In this document: piece after piece, positions 7,655-16,039 of the stretch
Position numbering within the stretch: position 1 is the stretch's first letter
Layout of the letters: the number at the start of each line of letters is the position of its first letter
Source of the DNA: Gilliamella sp. ESL0405
Lineage (GTDB): Bacteria > Pseudomonadota > Gammaproteobacteria > Enterobacterales > Orbaceae
Assembly: GCF_019469205.1 (NCBI RefSeq)
Contig: NZ_CP048265.1
Coordinates: 1,488,001 to 1,552,000 of the forward strand
Direction: 5' to 3'
Length of the DNA: 64,000 nucleotides
Notes under the pieces: model-generated
The model's input: only the letters and a program-made list of their open reading frames with translations
Databases searched by the model: none
Told to the model about the DNA's origin: nothing
Position numbers and translations under genes: made by a program

Positions 7655-8549
7655 AAACGAATATTTCTCTCTTATGAGTGAAAAAAACACATTAGCTGGA
7701 TTAATAGAAAAAACACCAGATACGCTTGAATTCAAACTTCAAAAGATGAGCTTAAATTCAAGATTAATAAAAGTAGAAAATAAATTAAGAAATATAAATA
7801 AAGATATTCTGCATTCTCCATCACAATTAAAAATAACTTTTCGCGGAGCACCTGTATTAGGTACAACAGGCATTTCAAGCATTTTCGGTACCAATGCTAT
7901 AAAAGCATTAACAGATGCTATTAACAGTATTTTAAAATCTCTCTACTTTGGAAGAAGTGAAAATGCTAATTTGATGATTACAGGAACTGCAAAAGGTTCT
8001 TTTGGTTTTGTTATGGAAGATCTTGGAAATCAGTCTCTTTCTTTAATAACTGATGATGATAAACCCACAAATAAAGCAATTAACAAACTTCAAGAAATTT
8101 TAAATTTTGCAAGCAATTCTGACTCAACAGAATTAATTGAAAATATAATAGAATTAGATCTTAACTCAATAAATAAAATTAAAGATTTTGTCGAAATATT
8201 AGATAAAAATAATGCTGTATGTGCAATTAATTTTGATAATCACTCATTTTCGTTCAAAAACAACAATGAAGTGAAAACAGCATTGTCTCATTTAGATATA
8301 GCAAAAAAATTAGATGAAAATGTAGAACTAAATGTAATGTTTTTAGGCGTATTGCCTAATAAAAGGAAATGCGAATTTAGATTAAAAGATGATGACAATG
8401 TTTATGTTGCAAGTATTGATAAGAAAATCAAAGATCCTGAGCTTATTAATAAGCATTTAGGCTCTTATACTAATGTCTATTTTAAGACCTCTCAGATTGA
8501 AAATAAGTCTAAAAAATATTTATTACTGGACATCCCGACTTCTTGGTAG
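7647..8549 (+). CDS. Unknown 300-aa partner of the nucleotidyltransferase
   Basis: I do not recognise this protein. It begins with a helical, probably coiled-coil segment (about residues 1-52), then a beta-rich region (LKITFRGAPVLGTTGISSIF). Next is a helix and ITGTAKGSFGFVMEDLGNQS, and the C-terminal third is mixed (ELNVMFLGVLPNKRKCEFRL) and ends LLLDIPTSW. There is no signal peptide or membrane segment, so it is cytosolic. The start codon lies inside the nucleotidyltransferase gene, and a strong terminator follows at 8576, making a closed two-gene unit. Placement downstream of a prophage repressor suggests superinfection exclusion or toxin-antitoxin function, which is inference. Confidence 0.7.
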   Translation: MDRNEYFSLMSEKNTLAGLIEKTPDTLEFKLQKMSLNSRLIKVENKLRNINKDILHSPSQLKITFRGAPVLGTTGISSIFGTNAIKALTDAINSILKSLYFGRSENANLMITGTAKGSFGFVMEDLGNQSLSLITDDDKPTNKAINKLQEILNFASNSDSTELIENIIELDLNSINKIKDFVEILDKNNAVCAINFDNHSFSFKNNNEVKTALSHLDIAKKLDENVELNVMFLGVLPNKRKCEFRLKDDDNVYVASIDKKIKDPELINKHLGSYTNVYFKTSQIENKSKKYLLLDIPTSW

Positions 8550-8575
8550 TAACAAATTTCAGCAAATCAACACAA

Positions 8576-8594
8576 CCCGCCCAGTGCGGGTTTT
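8576..8594 (+). terminator. Intrinsic terminator of the nucleotidyltransferase operon
   Basis: CCCGC-CCAGT-GCGGG followed by TTTT begins 26 bases after the stop of the 300-residue gene. Confidence 0.85.
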
Positions 8595-9187
8595 ATCATG
8601 CCTAAAATCTGCATATAAAACCTTTTCCCGCTTAAATTGTATAAAAACCAACCTGCAAGTATTACATATTGTACTGCTACCGCATCAAAATAATATAACT
8701 TAACAACAAAGTCATACAAGGCTAAGAGTTATTTAACTAGTTAAGAGGATTCAAGTAGCTAGCTGAGGCATATGAAAGTACAGCGGTTTTGTAAAACAAT
8801 CACAGCAGTACGCATCTGGTGAGCGACTAAATCACTACTAGCGCCATCAAGGGATCGACTAGCCATCAAGTTCTTTAATAAATAAAGATTGCGATTTAAG
8901 TTCAAATCAAAGCGCATTCACTGAGTGCGTTTGAGTTTGAGCAAATATTGACAGCTCAGAAAGACAAGTACATCGCTACATCCTATTGCCCTCACTTGAG
9001 GTTTTTTTTCAAAGTGATAGTGACTAACAAAGATTTTGTTAATGTGAAAATCAAAGATAGATTTCACAAGAATTATGAGTTAATAGACAGCGAAATTAAG
9101 TTTGCCCTCCTTTGCACATAATTAGTGATTTTAGGTGGATTATTTGGCTTGTTCTACTAGATGCTATGGATTGCTACGAGGAGAGTT
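8595..9187. other. Gene-poor prophage debris
   Basis: I find no recognisable gene. Reading frames are broken on both strands. A possible 33-codon ORF with a GTG start runs 9020-9121 (VTNKDFVNVKIKDRF) but cannot be assigned. A terminator-like hairpin at 8990-9009 is listed separately. Confidence 0.5.
8990..9009 (+). terminator. Terminator-like hairpin in gene-poor prophage segment
   Basis: CCTCA-CT-TGAGG followed by eight T residues. The stem is short but the U tract is strong. No intact gene precedes it, so it is probably a relic of a lost phage transcript. Confidence 0.5.
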
Positions 9188-9391
9188 ATGCAGTTACATA
9201 AATTGGTTGAAAATGGTTACGAAAGCACTTACTGCAATATGTTAAAAAATATTAAAATGCAAGATGCTAAAGAAGAATGGATTGAAAGCCGAGCTGAAGA
9301 GCTAATCAAAAACTTGGGTAATGAAAATGATTGGCAAATTATCGAACTGCCAAAAATCAAACTGGAGAAAGAAAATGGCAAGAGGCGTTAA
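9188..9391 (+). CDS. Small phage-type protein of unknown function upstream of ssb remnant
   Basis: From the ATG at 9188, with AGGAGAG just upstream, the product has 67 residues: MQLHKLVENGYESTYCNMLK then KEEWIESRAEELIKNL, ending in a lysine-rich tail. It is mostly helical and charged with no membrane segment. Its end overlaps the start of the ssb remnant by 17 bases, typical of packed phage early operons in which small accessory genes precede single-strand binding protein. I cannot name the family. Being intact it may still be translated, but the operon around it is degraded. Confidence 0.5.
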   Translation: MQLHKLVENGYESTYCNMLKNIKMQDAKEEWIESRAEELIKNLGNENDWQIIELPKIKLEKENGKRR

Positions 9392-9784
9392 TCAGGTTAT
9401 TTTAGTTGGTTACTCAACTCTAGACCCTGAAATCAGATATACAACTGACGATAGAACAATAGCATAAATTATAATCGCCACAAATGAAGAATGAAAAGAT
9501 AACAATACTGGCGAAAAGAAATCAAAAGCCGAAATAACAAGTGAGTATGTAAAAAAAGATTTTTATTTTATGTTTCTGGCCAATAACAAACTCGTAAATG
9601 GCAAGATCAAAGCGGTAACAATCGTTACATAACACAAGTTGTTATCAATCCTATTGGTGGAACATTGCGGATTTTAGGTGCTCGCAGTGATTCTAGCCAG
9701 CGACAATCAGAGCAACCTAATAATTGCCCTGCTCCGCAACCGCAAAACGAGCCACCGACGGACATTGATGATGAGCTTTTTTAA
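9375..9784 (+). pseudogene. ssb: Phage single-stranded DNA-binding protein remnant
   Basis: The start is clear: MARGVNQVILVGYSTLDPEI, RYTTDDRTIA, close to the normal SSB opening. A stop follows at about residue 31, with further stops and shifts. Recognisable pieces remain, including VITTNEE-like text and ITSEYVKKDF, and the acidic tail PPTDIDDEL that SSB uses to bind partner proteins. Length matches a normal SSB of about 135-140 residues. The gene is dead. It belonged to the prophage recombination/replication module on the lysogenic strand and is not the chromosomal ssb. Confidence 0.75.
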
Positions 9785-9839
9785 AGCTTTTCTAGTATAC
9801 TAATATTTTATTTGTAAAAATATTAAATAGGCTAACCAA

Positions 9840-10336
9840 TTGATAATTCGTCCAGAAAAAGAAAATGATATCCCAGTCATTTCAGATTTGTTAAGGCTAG
9901 CGTTTTTTAATCAACCATATAGCAATAACGATGAATATTTGCTAGTGGAGAAATTAAGAAAGGAAAATGCATTAGCACTTAGTTATGTAGCAATAATTAA
10001 TGATAAAATTGTTGGTTATATAGCATTTAGCCCAATAACAATTGATGGAAAAAAACTAATCTATTAGGGCTTGCTCCCATTGCAATATTACCAAAATATC
10101 AAAGGAAAGGTATAGGCTCTGCGTTAATTAATAGCACACTAACTCAAATTAAAAAACAAGGGTTTGATGGTTGTGTATTAGTAGGGTTTCCTGATTTTTA
10201 TCAGAAACTAGGCTTTATATCAGCAGACCCTCTTGTATATTCAGGTGTTGAAAAGCGTTATTTCATGAAACTATTGTTTAAAAATGATATTGTACTTTCG
10301 GGTGAAATAAAATTTCATCCCGCATTTTATTCATAG
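9840..10336 (+). pseudogene. GNAT-family N-acetyltransferase, single frameshift
   Basis: A TTG start at 9840 gives MIIRPEKENDIPVISDLLRL and continues to FSPITIDGKKLIY, where a stop appears. One base of shift restores LGLAPIAILPKYQRKGIGSA, LINSTLTQIKKQGFDGCVLV, and the gene ends KFHPAFYS at 10336. The acetyl-CoA binding motif (PKYQRKGIGSAL, the Q/R-x-x-G-x-G/A pattern) is intact. The total of about 165 residues matches the COG3153-type acetyltransferases. One frameshift separates it from a normal gene, so decay is recent, or a sequencing error is possible. A terminator follows. Confidence 0.75.
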
Positions 10337-10365
10337 CCCTTATATTATACTCTGAAATATCCAAC

Positions 10366-10386
10366 AAAGGACATAAAGTCCTTTTT
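10366..10386 (+). terminator. Intrinsic terminator after GNAT pseudogene
   Basis: AAAGGAC-ATAAA-GTCCTTT followed by TT, thirty bases after the acetyltransferase stop. Confidence 0.75.
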
Positions 10387-10501
10387 ATTCCCTGCATCTG
10401 TTAATAACTCGTTTGATATCTACCCTATCCCATTAATTTAAATTCAATTATCACGATGATTATTTAGTGTGCGATTACTATTACCTAAAGTTTAAAAAAT
10501 A

Positions 10502-10675
10502 ATGAACGTACTATTACTATTCGACGTCATAAGTTGTGGGCGTGTTGCGCTCGAACGTGCCAATATTCCAGTTACAAAATACTATTCTAGTGAAATTGAC
10601 AAATATGCAATACAAGTTAGCCAAAACAATTACCACGATATTATTAGGCTGAGGGATATCAACAACTGGAAAATC
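10502..10675 (+). pseudogene. DNA cytosine-5 methyltransferase, N-terminal stub
   Basis: The first 57 residues read MNVLLLFDVISCGRVALERA, NIPVTKYYSSEIDKYAIQVS, which is the start of a phage-type C5-cytosine methyltransferase. Motif I normally reads LFDGISCG; here the glycine after Asp is Val, which would hurt S-adenosylmethionine binding. Similarity ends around DINNW, and the remaining open frame only crosses the tRNA-Cys gene. The catalytic PC motif and target recognition domain are absent. The stub ends about 40 bases from the tRNA 3' end, so it marks the junction of the prophage remnant with the chromosome. Confidence 0.75.
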
Positions 10676-10714
10676 AGTTACTTTTTTAATTTATTGATTT
10701 ATTTGATATTTCGA

Positions 10715-10788
10715 TGGAGGCGCGTCCCGGAGTCGAACCGAGGTAGACGGATTTGCAATCCGCAGCATGGCCACTCTGCCAACGCGCC
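10715..10788 (-). tRNA. tRNA-Cys (GCA)
   Basis: On the minus strand the gene begins GGCGCGTTGGCAGAGTGG, has the anticodon loop around GATTGCAAATC with anticodon GCA, the T loop GGTTCGACTCC and acceptor ACGCGCC-T-CCA. CCA is encoded. The 3' end faces the decayed prophage, the usual geometry for tRNA-targeted integration. Confidence 0.95.
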
Positions 10789-10790
10789 GT

Positions 10791-11188
10791 TAAGGTCTAT
10801 CTGAATAGGTGGCAAATATTAGCATCGCCTTGTTTAGACGTCAAGTTTAAATAGCTTATAATTACAGCAGTCATCGTTTTTCGCAATAAATTTTACAATA
10901 TAGGCTTTTTTGTCAAGAAGTTTCAGATTTTATATACGTTTTAGTATAAAAATACACATCGCATGGCATGCATATCGTTTAAATTCATCTAAATAAATAA
11001 TTTGCCCTGATTGTTTTAGGTATTATTTTACCCCAACACGACTGTTAACTTAAGCATTGCCATATTGAGCAAAAGGGACTTAATTTAAATTTAGATATTA
11101 CAGACAACTTTTTTATCTTATAATTTTTTACAATTTACTCGCTAATTTTGTATACTCCACATAGCCATATTTAAATTTGAGGTAAGCC
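10791..11188. other. Intergenic region between tRNA-Cys and the RpiR gene
   Basis: About 400 bases without a gene. It holds the dispersed repeat at 10906-10952 and probably the promoters of tRNA-Cys (minus) and of the RpiR gene (plus). Nothing else is recognisable. Confidence 0.6.
10906..10952 (+). repeat. Dispersed ~45-bp intergenic repeat, copy 1
   Basis: TTTTTTGTCAAGAAGTTTCA then a short AT stretch and TATATACGTTTTAGTATAAA. Related copies are at 20837-20881, 20964-21006, 24661-24706 and 51134-51177. The right half contains the inverted repeat TATAC-GTTTTA-GTATA. Confidence 0.8.
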
Positions 11189-12031
11189 ATGATTGATTTA
11201 AAACTTAGAGAGGTGAAAAAAGATCTTTCAGAAAAAGAGCTTGCCGTCGCTCAATATATTCAAGCGAATACACAAGCGCTTAAAAATATGAGCATACAGT
11301 CATTAGCCAAATTAAATCATGTCAGCACCACAACAATTCTACGCCTTTGCAATAAATTGGGTTATAACGGATTTAGTGATTTTAAAGTTGATCTGATCTC
11401 TTCAATTCCTCGAAAAATCAATGCTGAAATACTTCAAGACGACATCAATCTTAATGACTCCTTACAAGACGTTAATAGCAAAGTACAAGCTATGGAAAAA
11501 TCCTCAATTGATGAAACCTACTCTATGGTGAATATCGAATCGCTAAATAAAGCAATCGATCTTATTATTAAAAGTAATAAGATTATTATTTATGGCACCA
11601 GTAGCAGTGGATTGGTTGGAAAAGAACTGGAATATCAATTAATTAAAATTAAAAAAGATGTTAGCTGTCATTTCGATTCGCATATTCAAAAAAGTATCGC
11701 GAATACATTAGACAAAAATGATCTTGTTATCATTATTTCACATTCGGGCGAAACACCGGAATGTATCGATTTATTGAAATTGGCCAGAAAAAATAGTGTT
11801 CCTTCGATTGCAATTACCAAAATGGGACAAAGTCAGGTCTCTTTATTAGCGGAAGTGATTTTACATACTACATCAACGGAACATGCTTCCCGTTTAATTC
11901 CGATTCGTTCAAAAATTTCTCAACTTTCAGTCATCAATATGCTGGTTACCAATCTATTTATCCGAAAATATGATGAACGCTTGTTGTTACAAACCCAAAA
12001 TCGTGAAGAGCGTAAATATCCTCATCGCTAA
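11189..12031 (+). CDS. RpiR/MurR-family transcriptional regulator (HTH plus SIS domain)
   Basis: This sugar-phosphate-sensing regulator has 280 residues. The N-terminal HTH includes SIQSLAKLNHVSTTTILRLC and NKLGYNGFSDFKVDL. The C-terminal SIS domain includes KIIIYGTSSSGLVGKELEYQ and IIISHSGETPECIDLLKLAR, the site for a phosphorylated sugar. It is transcribed toward the mannose-type PTS operon, which starts 270 bases downstream on the same strand, so it probably controls that operon with the incoming sugar phosphate as signal. GAGGTAAG precedes the ATG. The ligand and whether it represses or activates are not visible. Confidence 0.92.
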   Translation: MIDLKLREVKKDLSEKELAVAQYIQANTQALKNMSIQSLAKLNHVSTTTILRLCNKLGYNGFSDFKVDLISSIPRKINAEILQDDINLNDSLQDVNSKVQAMEKSSIDETYSMVNIESLNKAIDLIIKSNKIIIYGTSSSGLVGKELEYQLIKIKKDVSCHFDSHIQKSIANTLDKNDLVIIISHSGETPECIDLLKLARKNSVPSIAITKMGQSQVSLLAEVILHTTSTEHASRLIPIRSKISQLSVINMLVTNLFIRKYDERLLLQTQNREERKYPHR

Positions 12032-12301
12032 ATTTAAACGTGATAAGTGCCCTTCTGTCTTTGCTATAGAAATCACATAAACTCATCTTCTGCATGCTCA
12101 TCAAATTAGCTAATTTTTAGCGCTGATAAAAATCGATTAAAAAATTTCAATAAACATGATCAACTTCACAAATTTCTAAAAATCTCACAAAAAAGAGATG
12201 ACTTATATTTTGCTTAGATGTAATTTTATTACTAAATTAAATAATATTTAAAGTAACATTATTACAAAGATTTCAAATGTAGTTAAAAAAAGGAAATAAA
12301 A

Positions 12302-12733
12302 ATGCAAACACAAATTCCCATTATTTTAGCTAGCCATGGACCATTTGCTCAAGGAGCGCTTGAATGTGCGCAGATGCTAATGGGGGAACAGCAAAATATC
12401 GACGTTATATCGGTTTTGATCGATAGTAATGTTGACAATTTAAGGCAACAAATGCATGACAGTTATCATCAGCTTAATAGCGGTAAAGGTGTAATTATCT
12501 TGGTCGACATCTTAGGAGGAACGCCGTGTAATTTGGCTGGCGAACTGTTGTTAAATCATGATGATGTCCTGTTATTTTGTGGTTTTAATATTCCGGTTTT
12601 GCTTGAAGTTTTAAATAATCGAGAAGGTACGCTTGATGATGTTAAATCAGCCATTGAAGAAGTCTTTCCACAAAGCTGTATTGACGTACGACAAGTACTA
12701 GATTCTCAGCGTGAAACATCTATAGATTTGTAA
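12302..12733 (+). CDS. PTS mannose/fructose/sorbose-family EIIA
   Basis: This is the cytoplasmic phosphocarrier of a mannose-class phosphotransferase system, 143 residues. Its phosphorylated histidine is His12 in PIILASHGPFAQG. The glycine-rich VDILGGTPCNLAG loop is also typical. It takes phosphate from HPr and passes it to EIIB. In this operon EIIA and EIIB are separate proteins, unlike fused E. coli ManX. AAAAAGGAAATAAAA precedes the ATG. Genes follow in the order IIA, IIB, IIC, IID, phosphatase with short gaps. The substrate could be mannose, glucosamine, N-acetylgalactosamine or another hexose. Confidence 0.95.
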   Translation: MQTQIPIILASHGPFAQGALECAQMLMGEQQNIDVISVLIDSNVDNLRQQMHDSYHQLNSGKGVIILVDILGGTPCNLAGELLLNHDDVLLFCGFNIPVLLEVLNNREGTLDDVKSAIEEVFPQSCIDVRQVLDSQRETSIDL

Positions 12734-12743
12734 GGAGAACACC

Positions 12744-13217
12744 ATGCCAATTAATGTAGCAAGAATTGATGATCGTTTGATTCATGGACAAGTTATCACA
12801 ACTTGGGTAAAAAATTTTGATATTGAACAAGTATTGATTATTAATGATAAAGTTGCCGCTGATAAAGTTCAGCAATCGGTACTTACCATGTCTGCCCCAC
12901 CAGATTTAAAAGTATTAGTCTTTGGCGTTTCACAATTTATCGACATATTGAAAAAAACCGAAATTAAAAAACGTACGATGTTACTTTTTACAAATAGTAT
13001 TGATGTCAACAAATTGATCGAAGGTGGTCTGAAAATTGACAAGCTCAATGTCGGCGGCATGCGAATGCAAGATGGTCGACATCAATTATCAAGGGCGGTA
13101 TCGGTGACAGCTGAGGAAGAACAAGCATTTAAAAATATTATAGCCAATAATGTCGAAGTTGAAGTTCAGATGGTACCCAAAGATCCTGTTGTCGATCTGA
13201 AAACCCTACTTAACTAA
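12744..13217 (+). CDS. PTS mannose/fructose/sorbose-family EIIB
   Basis: This 157-residue cytoplasmic subunit transfers phosphate to the incoming sugar. The start INVARIDDRLIHGQVITTWV carries the phosphorylated histidine His14 and the invariant RIDDRLIHGQV motif of the family. It follows EIIA by 10 bases with AAGGAG before its ATG and precedes the EIIC gene by 43 bases. Length and domain are normal and no defects are visible. Subunit assignment is certain; sugar specificity is not. Confidence 0.95.
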   Translation: MPINVARIDDRLIHGQVITTWVKNFDIEQVLIINDKVAADKVQQSVLTMSAPPDLKVLVFGVSQFIDILKKTEIKKRTMLLFTNSIDVNKLIEGGLKIDKLNVGGMRMQDGRHQLSRAVSVTAEEEQAFKNIIANNVEVEVQMVPKDPVVDLKTLLN

Positions 13218-13260
13218 TCTAATTATTTAAAGTTTTATCTAAAAATTTGGAGGTTAACTT

Positions 13261-14049
13261 ATGTTAACACAGGCTATTCTTGTCGCCATTTGGGCGGGAA
13301 TCTGTTCGATGGATGACGTCGGACCACAAATGTTACGTAGGCCATTGTTAACCGGTACCATAGCAGGCATCATAATGGGTGATATGGTTCAAGGCTTGGC
13401 AATTAGTGCAACGTTGGAATTGATGTGGATGGGTATCGGAAACGTAGGCGCCTACTCAGCACCCGATATTGTTGCTGGTGCAATCATTGGCGTGTCACTC
13501 GGTATCACCACCGGTGGAGGCATTGCAACCGGTATTGCGCTTGGCGTTCCTGTATCTTTATTATGTCAACAATTGTTAATTATATGGCGTTCTTTCGCTT
13601 GCTTTCTTAATCCTTGGGCTGAACGCTCTATTTTAAACGGTGACTATAAAGGATTAGCACGAGTTCACTTCTTTTCAACACCTCTTTGGTTTTTAATTCG
13701 AGCAGTACCTTGTTTTATTGCTATCTATTTCGGTAGCGATCTGGTTAAAACCATTCTTGATGCTATCCCACAAAGCATCATTGATGGCATGGGGGTAGCC
13801 TCGAAATTAATTCCTGCGGTAGGTATTTGTATTTTACTGTTAATGTTATTAAAAGGACGTATGTGGTTTTTCTTCCTGCTCGGTTTTATGTTAACCACTT
13901 ATCTAAAACTGCCAATTATTCCAATTACCTTTATCGCTTTGGCGTTTGCCGTGCTTTATGACATGGCATCAAGTGGTAGTAAAAATCATCAAGAACAATC
14001 AGATAATAATCAAACATCAAATAATACCGAAGAGGAATATGATCTATGA
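13261..14049 (+). CDS. PTS mannose/fructose/sorbose-family EIIC
   Basis: The membrane channel subunit has 262 residues with repeated hydrophobic segments and glycine-rich helices (LLTGTIAGIIMGDMVQGLAI, IGVSLGITTGGGIATGIALG). With EIID it forms the sugar-translocating complex in the inner membrane. GGAGG lies seven bases before the ATG. The C-terminus is hydrophilic and asparagine/glutamate-rich, and its last four bases overlap the EIID start (ATGA), so the two subunits are translationally coupled and produced together. Confidence 0.94.
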   Translation: MLTQAILVAIWAGICSMDDVGPQMLRRPLLTGTIAGIIMGDMVQGLAISATLELMWMGIGNVGAYSAPDIVAGAIIGVSLGITTGGGIATGIALGVPVSLLCQQLLIIWRSFACFLNPWAERSILNGDYKGLARVHFFSTPLWFLIRAVPCFIAIYFGSDLVKTILDAIPQSIIDGMGVASKLIPAVGICILLLMLLKGRMWFFFLLGFMLTTYLKLPIIPITFIALAFAVLYDMASSGSKNHQEQSDNNQTSNNTEEEYDL

Positions 14050-14861
14050 CCAATCAAAACAAAATCACCAAAAAAGATCTTAATCGCATCTTTTGGAATT
14101 TACAAACTATGTCTTTTTCTTACAACTATGAAAAAATGCAGATGATTGGCTTTGCGCATTGTATGACGCCTGTCTTAGAACGTCTTTATAAAGATGCAGA
14201 CAAGCAAACCCGTGTTACTGCCATGCAACGCCATTTAGAATTTTTTAATACGCAAGTAAATGCAGGTGCACTAATTTTAGGTGTCACTGCCGCCATGGAA
14301 GAGAAAACGACCGAAGCTGAAAAAGAAGCCGTAGTCTCAGTAAAAGCGGGATTAATGGGACCATTTGCCGGACTTGGCGATAGCTTGCTCAAATTTACCT
14401 GGATGCCGATATGCGGCAGTATTGGCGCTGCCTTTGCGCTACAAGGAAATATCATAGGTCCAATTTTAATGTTTTTGATCTACAATCTGGTTAATGTGCT
14501 TTCTAAATACTTTTTTATTCATTATGGCTATAACAAAGGTGTCGATCTGATTGAACAGTCAAAAAATTCCAACATCATTCAAAGAATTAGTAATCTGGCT
14601 AATGTTGTTGGGGTAATGGTACTTGGATCACTCATTGCCACTACGGTAAAAGTGGTCACCCCGCTACAGATAAATGTTGGCGATCAATCGATTCAAGTTC
14701 AAGAGATGTTTGATAAAGTCATGCCAAATTTTCTGACCTTAATTTTTGCTCTAGGCACATTCTTTTTGGTTAAGAAGTTTCAAGGTAAATATACCGTTGC
14801 GTTAATACTGGCGGTAATGGTAATCGGTGTGATCTTTTCAATGTTAGGTATTTTAAAGTAG
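14046..14861 (+). CDS. PTS mannose/fructose/sorbose-family EIID
   Basis: The second membrane component has 271 residues. Family features include an N-terminal cytosolic region opening with KKDLNRIFWNLQTMSFSYNY, the block GLMGPFAGLGDSLLKFTWMP, and hydrophobic C-terminal segments. It overlaps EIIC by four bases and is followed nine bases later by the phosphatase-like gene. Length is normal. It completes the transporter: all four PTS domains are present and intact. Confidence 0.95.
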   Translation: MTNQNKITKKDLNRIFWNLQTMSFSYNYEKMQMIGFAHCMTPVLERLYKDADKQTRVTAMQRHLEFFNTQVNAGALILGVTAAMEEKTTEAEKEAVVSVKAGLMGPFAGLGDSLLKFTWMPICGSIGAAFALQGNIIGPILMFLIYNLVNVLSKYFFIHYGYNKGVDLIEQSKNSNIIQRISNLANVVGVMVLGSLIATTVKVVTPLQINVGDQSIQVQEMFDKVMPNFLTLIFALGTFFLVKKFQGKYTVALILAVMVIGVIFSMLGILK

Positions 14862-14870
14862 GAATGAAAC

Positions 14871-15938
14871 ATGACAACGACAATTCAAACAGCTTCAGTA
14901 ATGCGTAATAAAGCCGGCCAATTAGAGGTCACTTTTGATAACATTGAAGGCAAAGCAGCTAGCTTATACTGGACAAGCTATGCTAATGCCAATACCAATG
15001 ACAAAACACTTATAGGTAAGCAAATTCAAAGCCCTTTTATTTTTGATGATCCTTTAAATGGTAAACAACGAATTTATCTTATTTTAGAGATTGAAGGACA
15101 ACCCAATTTTTTATTTGCCGAACGTACTTTACCGATCACCGGATTAAATAATTTTCGTGATTTCGGCGGCTATCTGGGGCATGAAGGTAAACGGGTCAAA
15201 TGGGGACAGTTGTATCGTTCTAATCATCTGTATGGTTTAAAACCGGATGCACAAGAGTATATCAAAGCGTTAGGAATAAAAACAATTATCGATTACCGCA
15301 GTACTAATGAAATCAAAACCAGTCCCAATACGTTTGTCGGCGAAAAGCAAACTTTTCATTTAGATGCATCAGCCCAAACCGCAGAGTTAGCAGCACAATT
15401 TGCCGCTGATCCTAGTGATGAAGATCGTGCTTTGATTGAAAGTGTGCTACGTGATATACCGAAAGAGTTAGTTAATGGTGATGGCATTCAAGTGCTTGAG
15501 CAATATCGTAATTTTGTCTTAAGCGAAAAATCGAAAAATGCTTATCGACAAATGCTTAAAGTCTTATTAGATGCCAACAATAGCCCGAGTTTACAACACT
15601 GTCGAGGCGGAAAAGACAGAACGGGTTATGGCGTATTATTAATTATGATTATGCTCGGTGTATCTGAAAAAGATATTATTGCCGATTACATGCTAACTCA
15701 CGATAATCGCTTAGAGCGCAATAAAATCAAAATGGCCGCTTATCGTAAGATTACGGATAACGAAGATGTATTAGGCTATTTACTTAGCTTAATCGATACC
15801 CGTGAAAGTTTTGTTGTTGAAATCCTCAATACCATGAAAGAAGTTTCCGGTACACCAAGTAATTATATTAAACAGGCTTTAGGATTTACTGATGAAGATT
15901 TCCGATTAATGCAATCTATCTATTTAGAATCTGATTAA
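14871..15938 (+). CDS. Tyrosine-phosphatase-like protein (IphP/Y_phosphatase3 type) in the PTS operon
   Basis: This 355-residue protein has the active-site loop HCRGGKDRTGYG, matching HCX5R with Cys244 as nucleophile. A conserved LNNFRDFGGYLGHEGKRVKW segment lies before it, as in IphP-type phosphatases. The first roughly 100 residues form a separate beta-rich domain, probably fibronectin-like. It has no signal peptide, so it is cytosolic. It lies nine bases after EIID, last in the operon, with a strong hairpin behind it. Plausible substrates are a phosphosugar delivered by the PTS or a phosphorylated protein. Enzyme class is well supported; substrate is unknown. Confidence 0.88.
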   Translation: MTTTIQTASVMRNKAGQLEVTFDNIEGKAASLYWTSYANANTNDKTLIGKQIQSPFIFDDPLNGKQRIYLILEIEGQPNFLFAERTLPITGLNNFRDFGGYLGHEGKRVKWGQLYRSNHLYGLKPDAQEYIKALGIKTIIDYRSTNEIKTSPNTFVGEKQTFHLDASAQTAELAAQFAADPSDEDRALIESVLRDIPKELVNGDGIQVLEQYRNFVLSEKSKNAYRQMLKVLLDANNSPSLQHCRGGKDRTGYGVLLIMIMLGVSEKDIIADYMLTHDNRLERNKIKMAAYRKITDNEDVLGYLLSLIDTRESFVVEILNTMKEVSGTPSNYIKQALGFTDEDFRLMQSIYLESD

Positions 15939-15950
15939 CCTACCATTATA

Positions 15951-15979
15951 TTAAAGCGCAATGATATTGCGCTTTAAAT
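15951..15979 (+). terminator. Terminator of the PTS operon
   Basis: A perfect 12-bp stem, TTAAAGCGCAAT-GAT-ATTGCGCTTTAA, with an ATTTT tail, lies 12 bases after the phosphatase stop. Confidence 0.75.
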
Positions 15980-16039
15980 TTTCGTTATATTTGATTTAGA
16001 TTTTTATTCTGTCTTAAAACATTCAAACTGGCGATTGCT

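Noticed and set aside
10715-10788. A second att copy of the tRNA-Cys 3' end at the left prophage edge (2030-2800)
   Set aside because: I scanned for the 3' tRNA sequence and found no match, so the integration site is not proven.
12032-12301. Sigma-54 promoter of the PTS operon
   Set aside because: No TGGCAC-N5-TTGC match before the IIA gene; the RpiR gene upstream suggests sigma-70 control.
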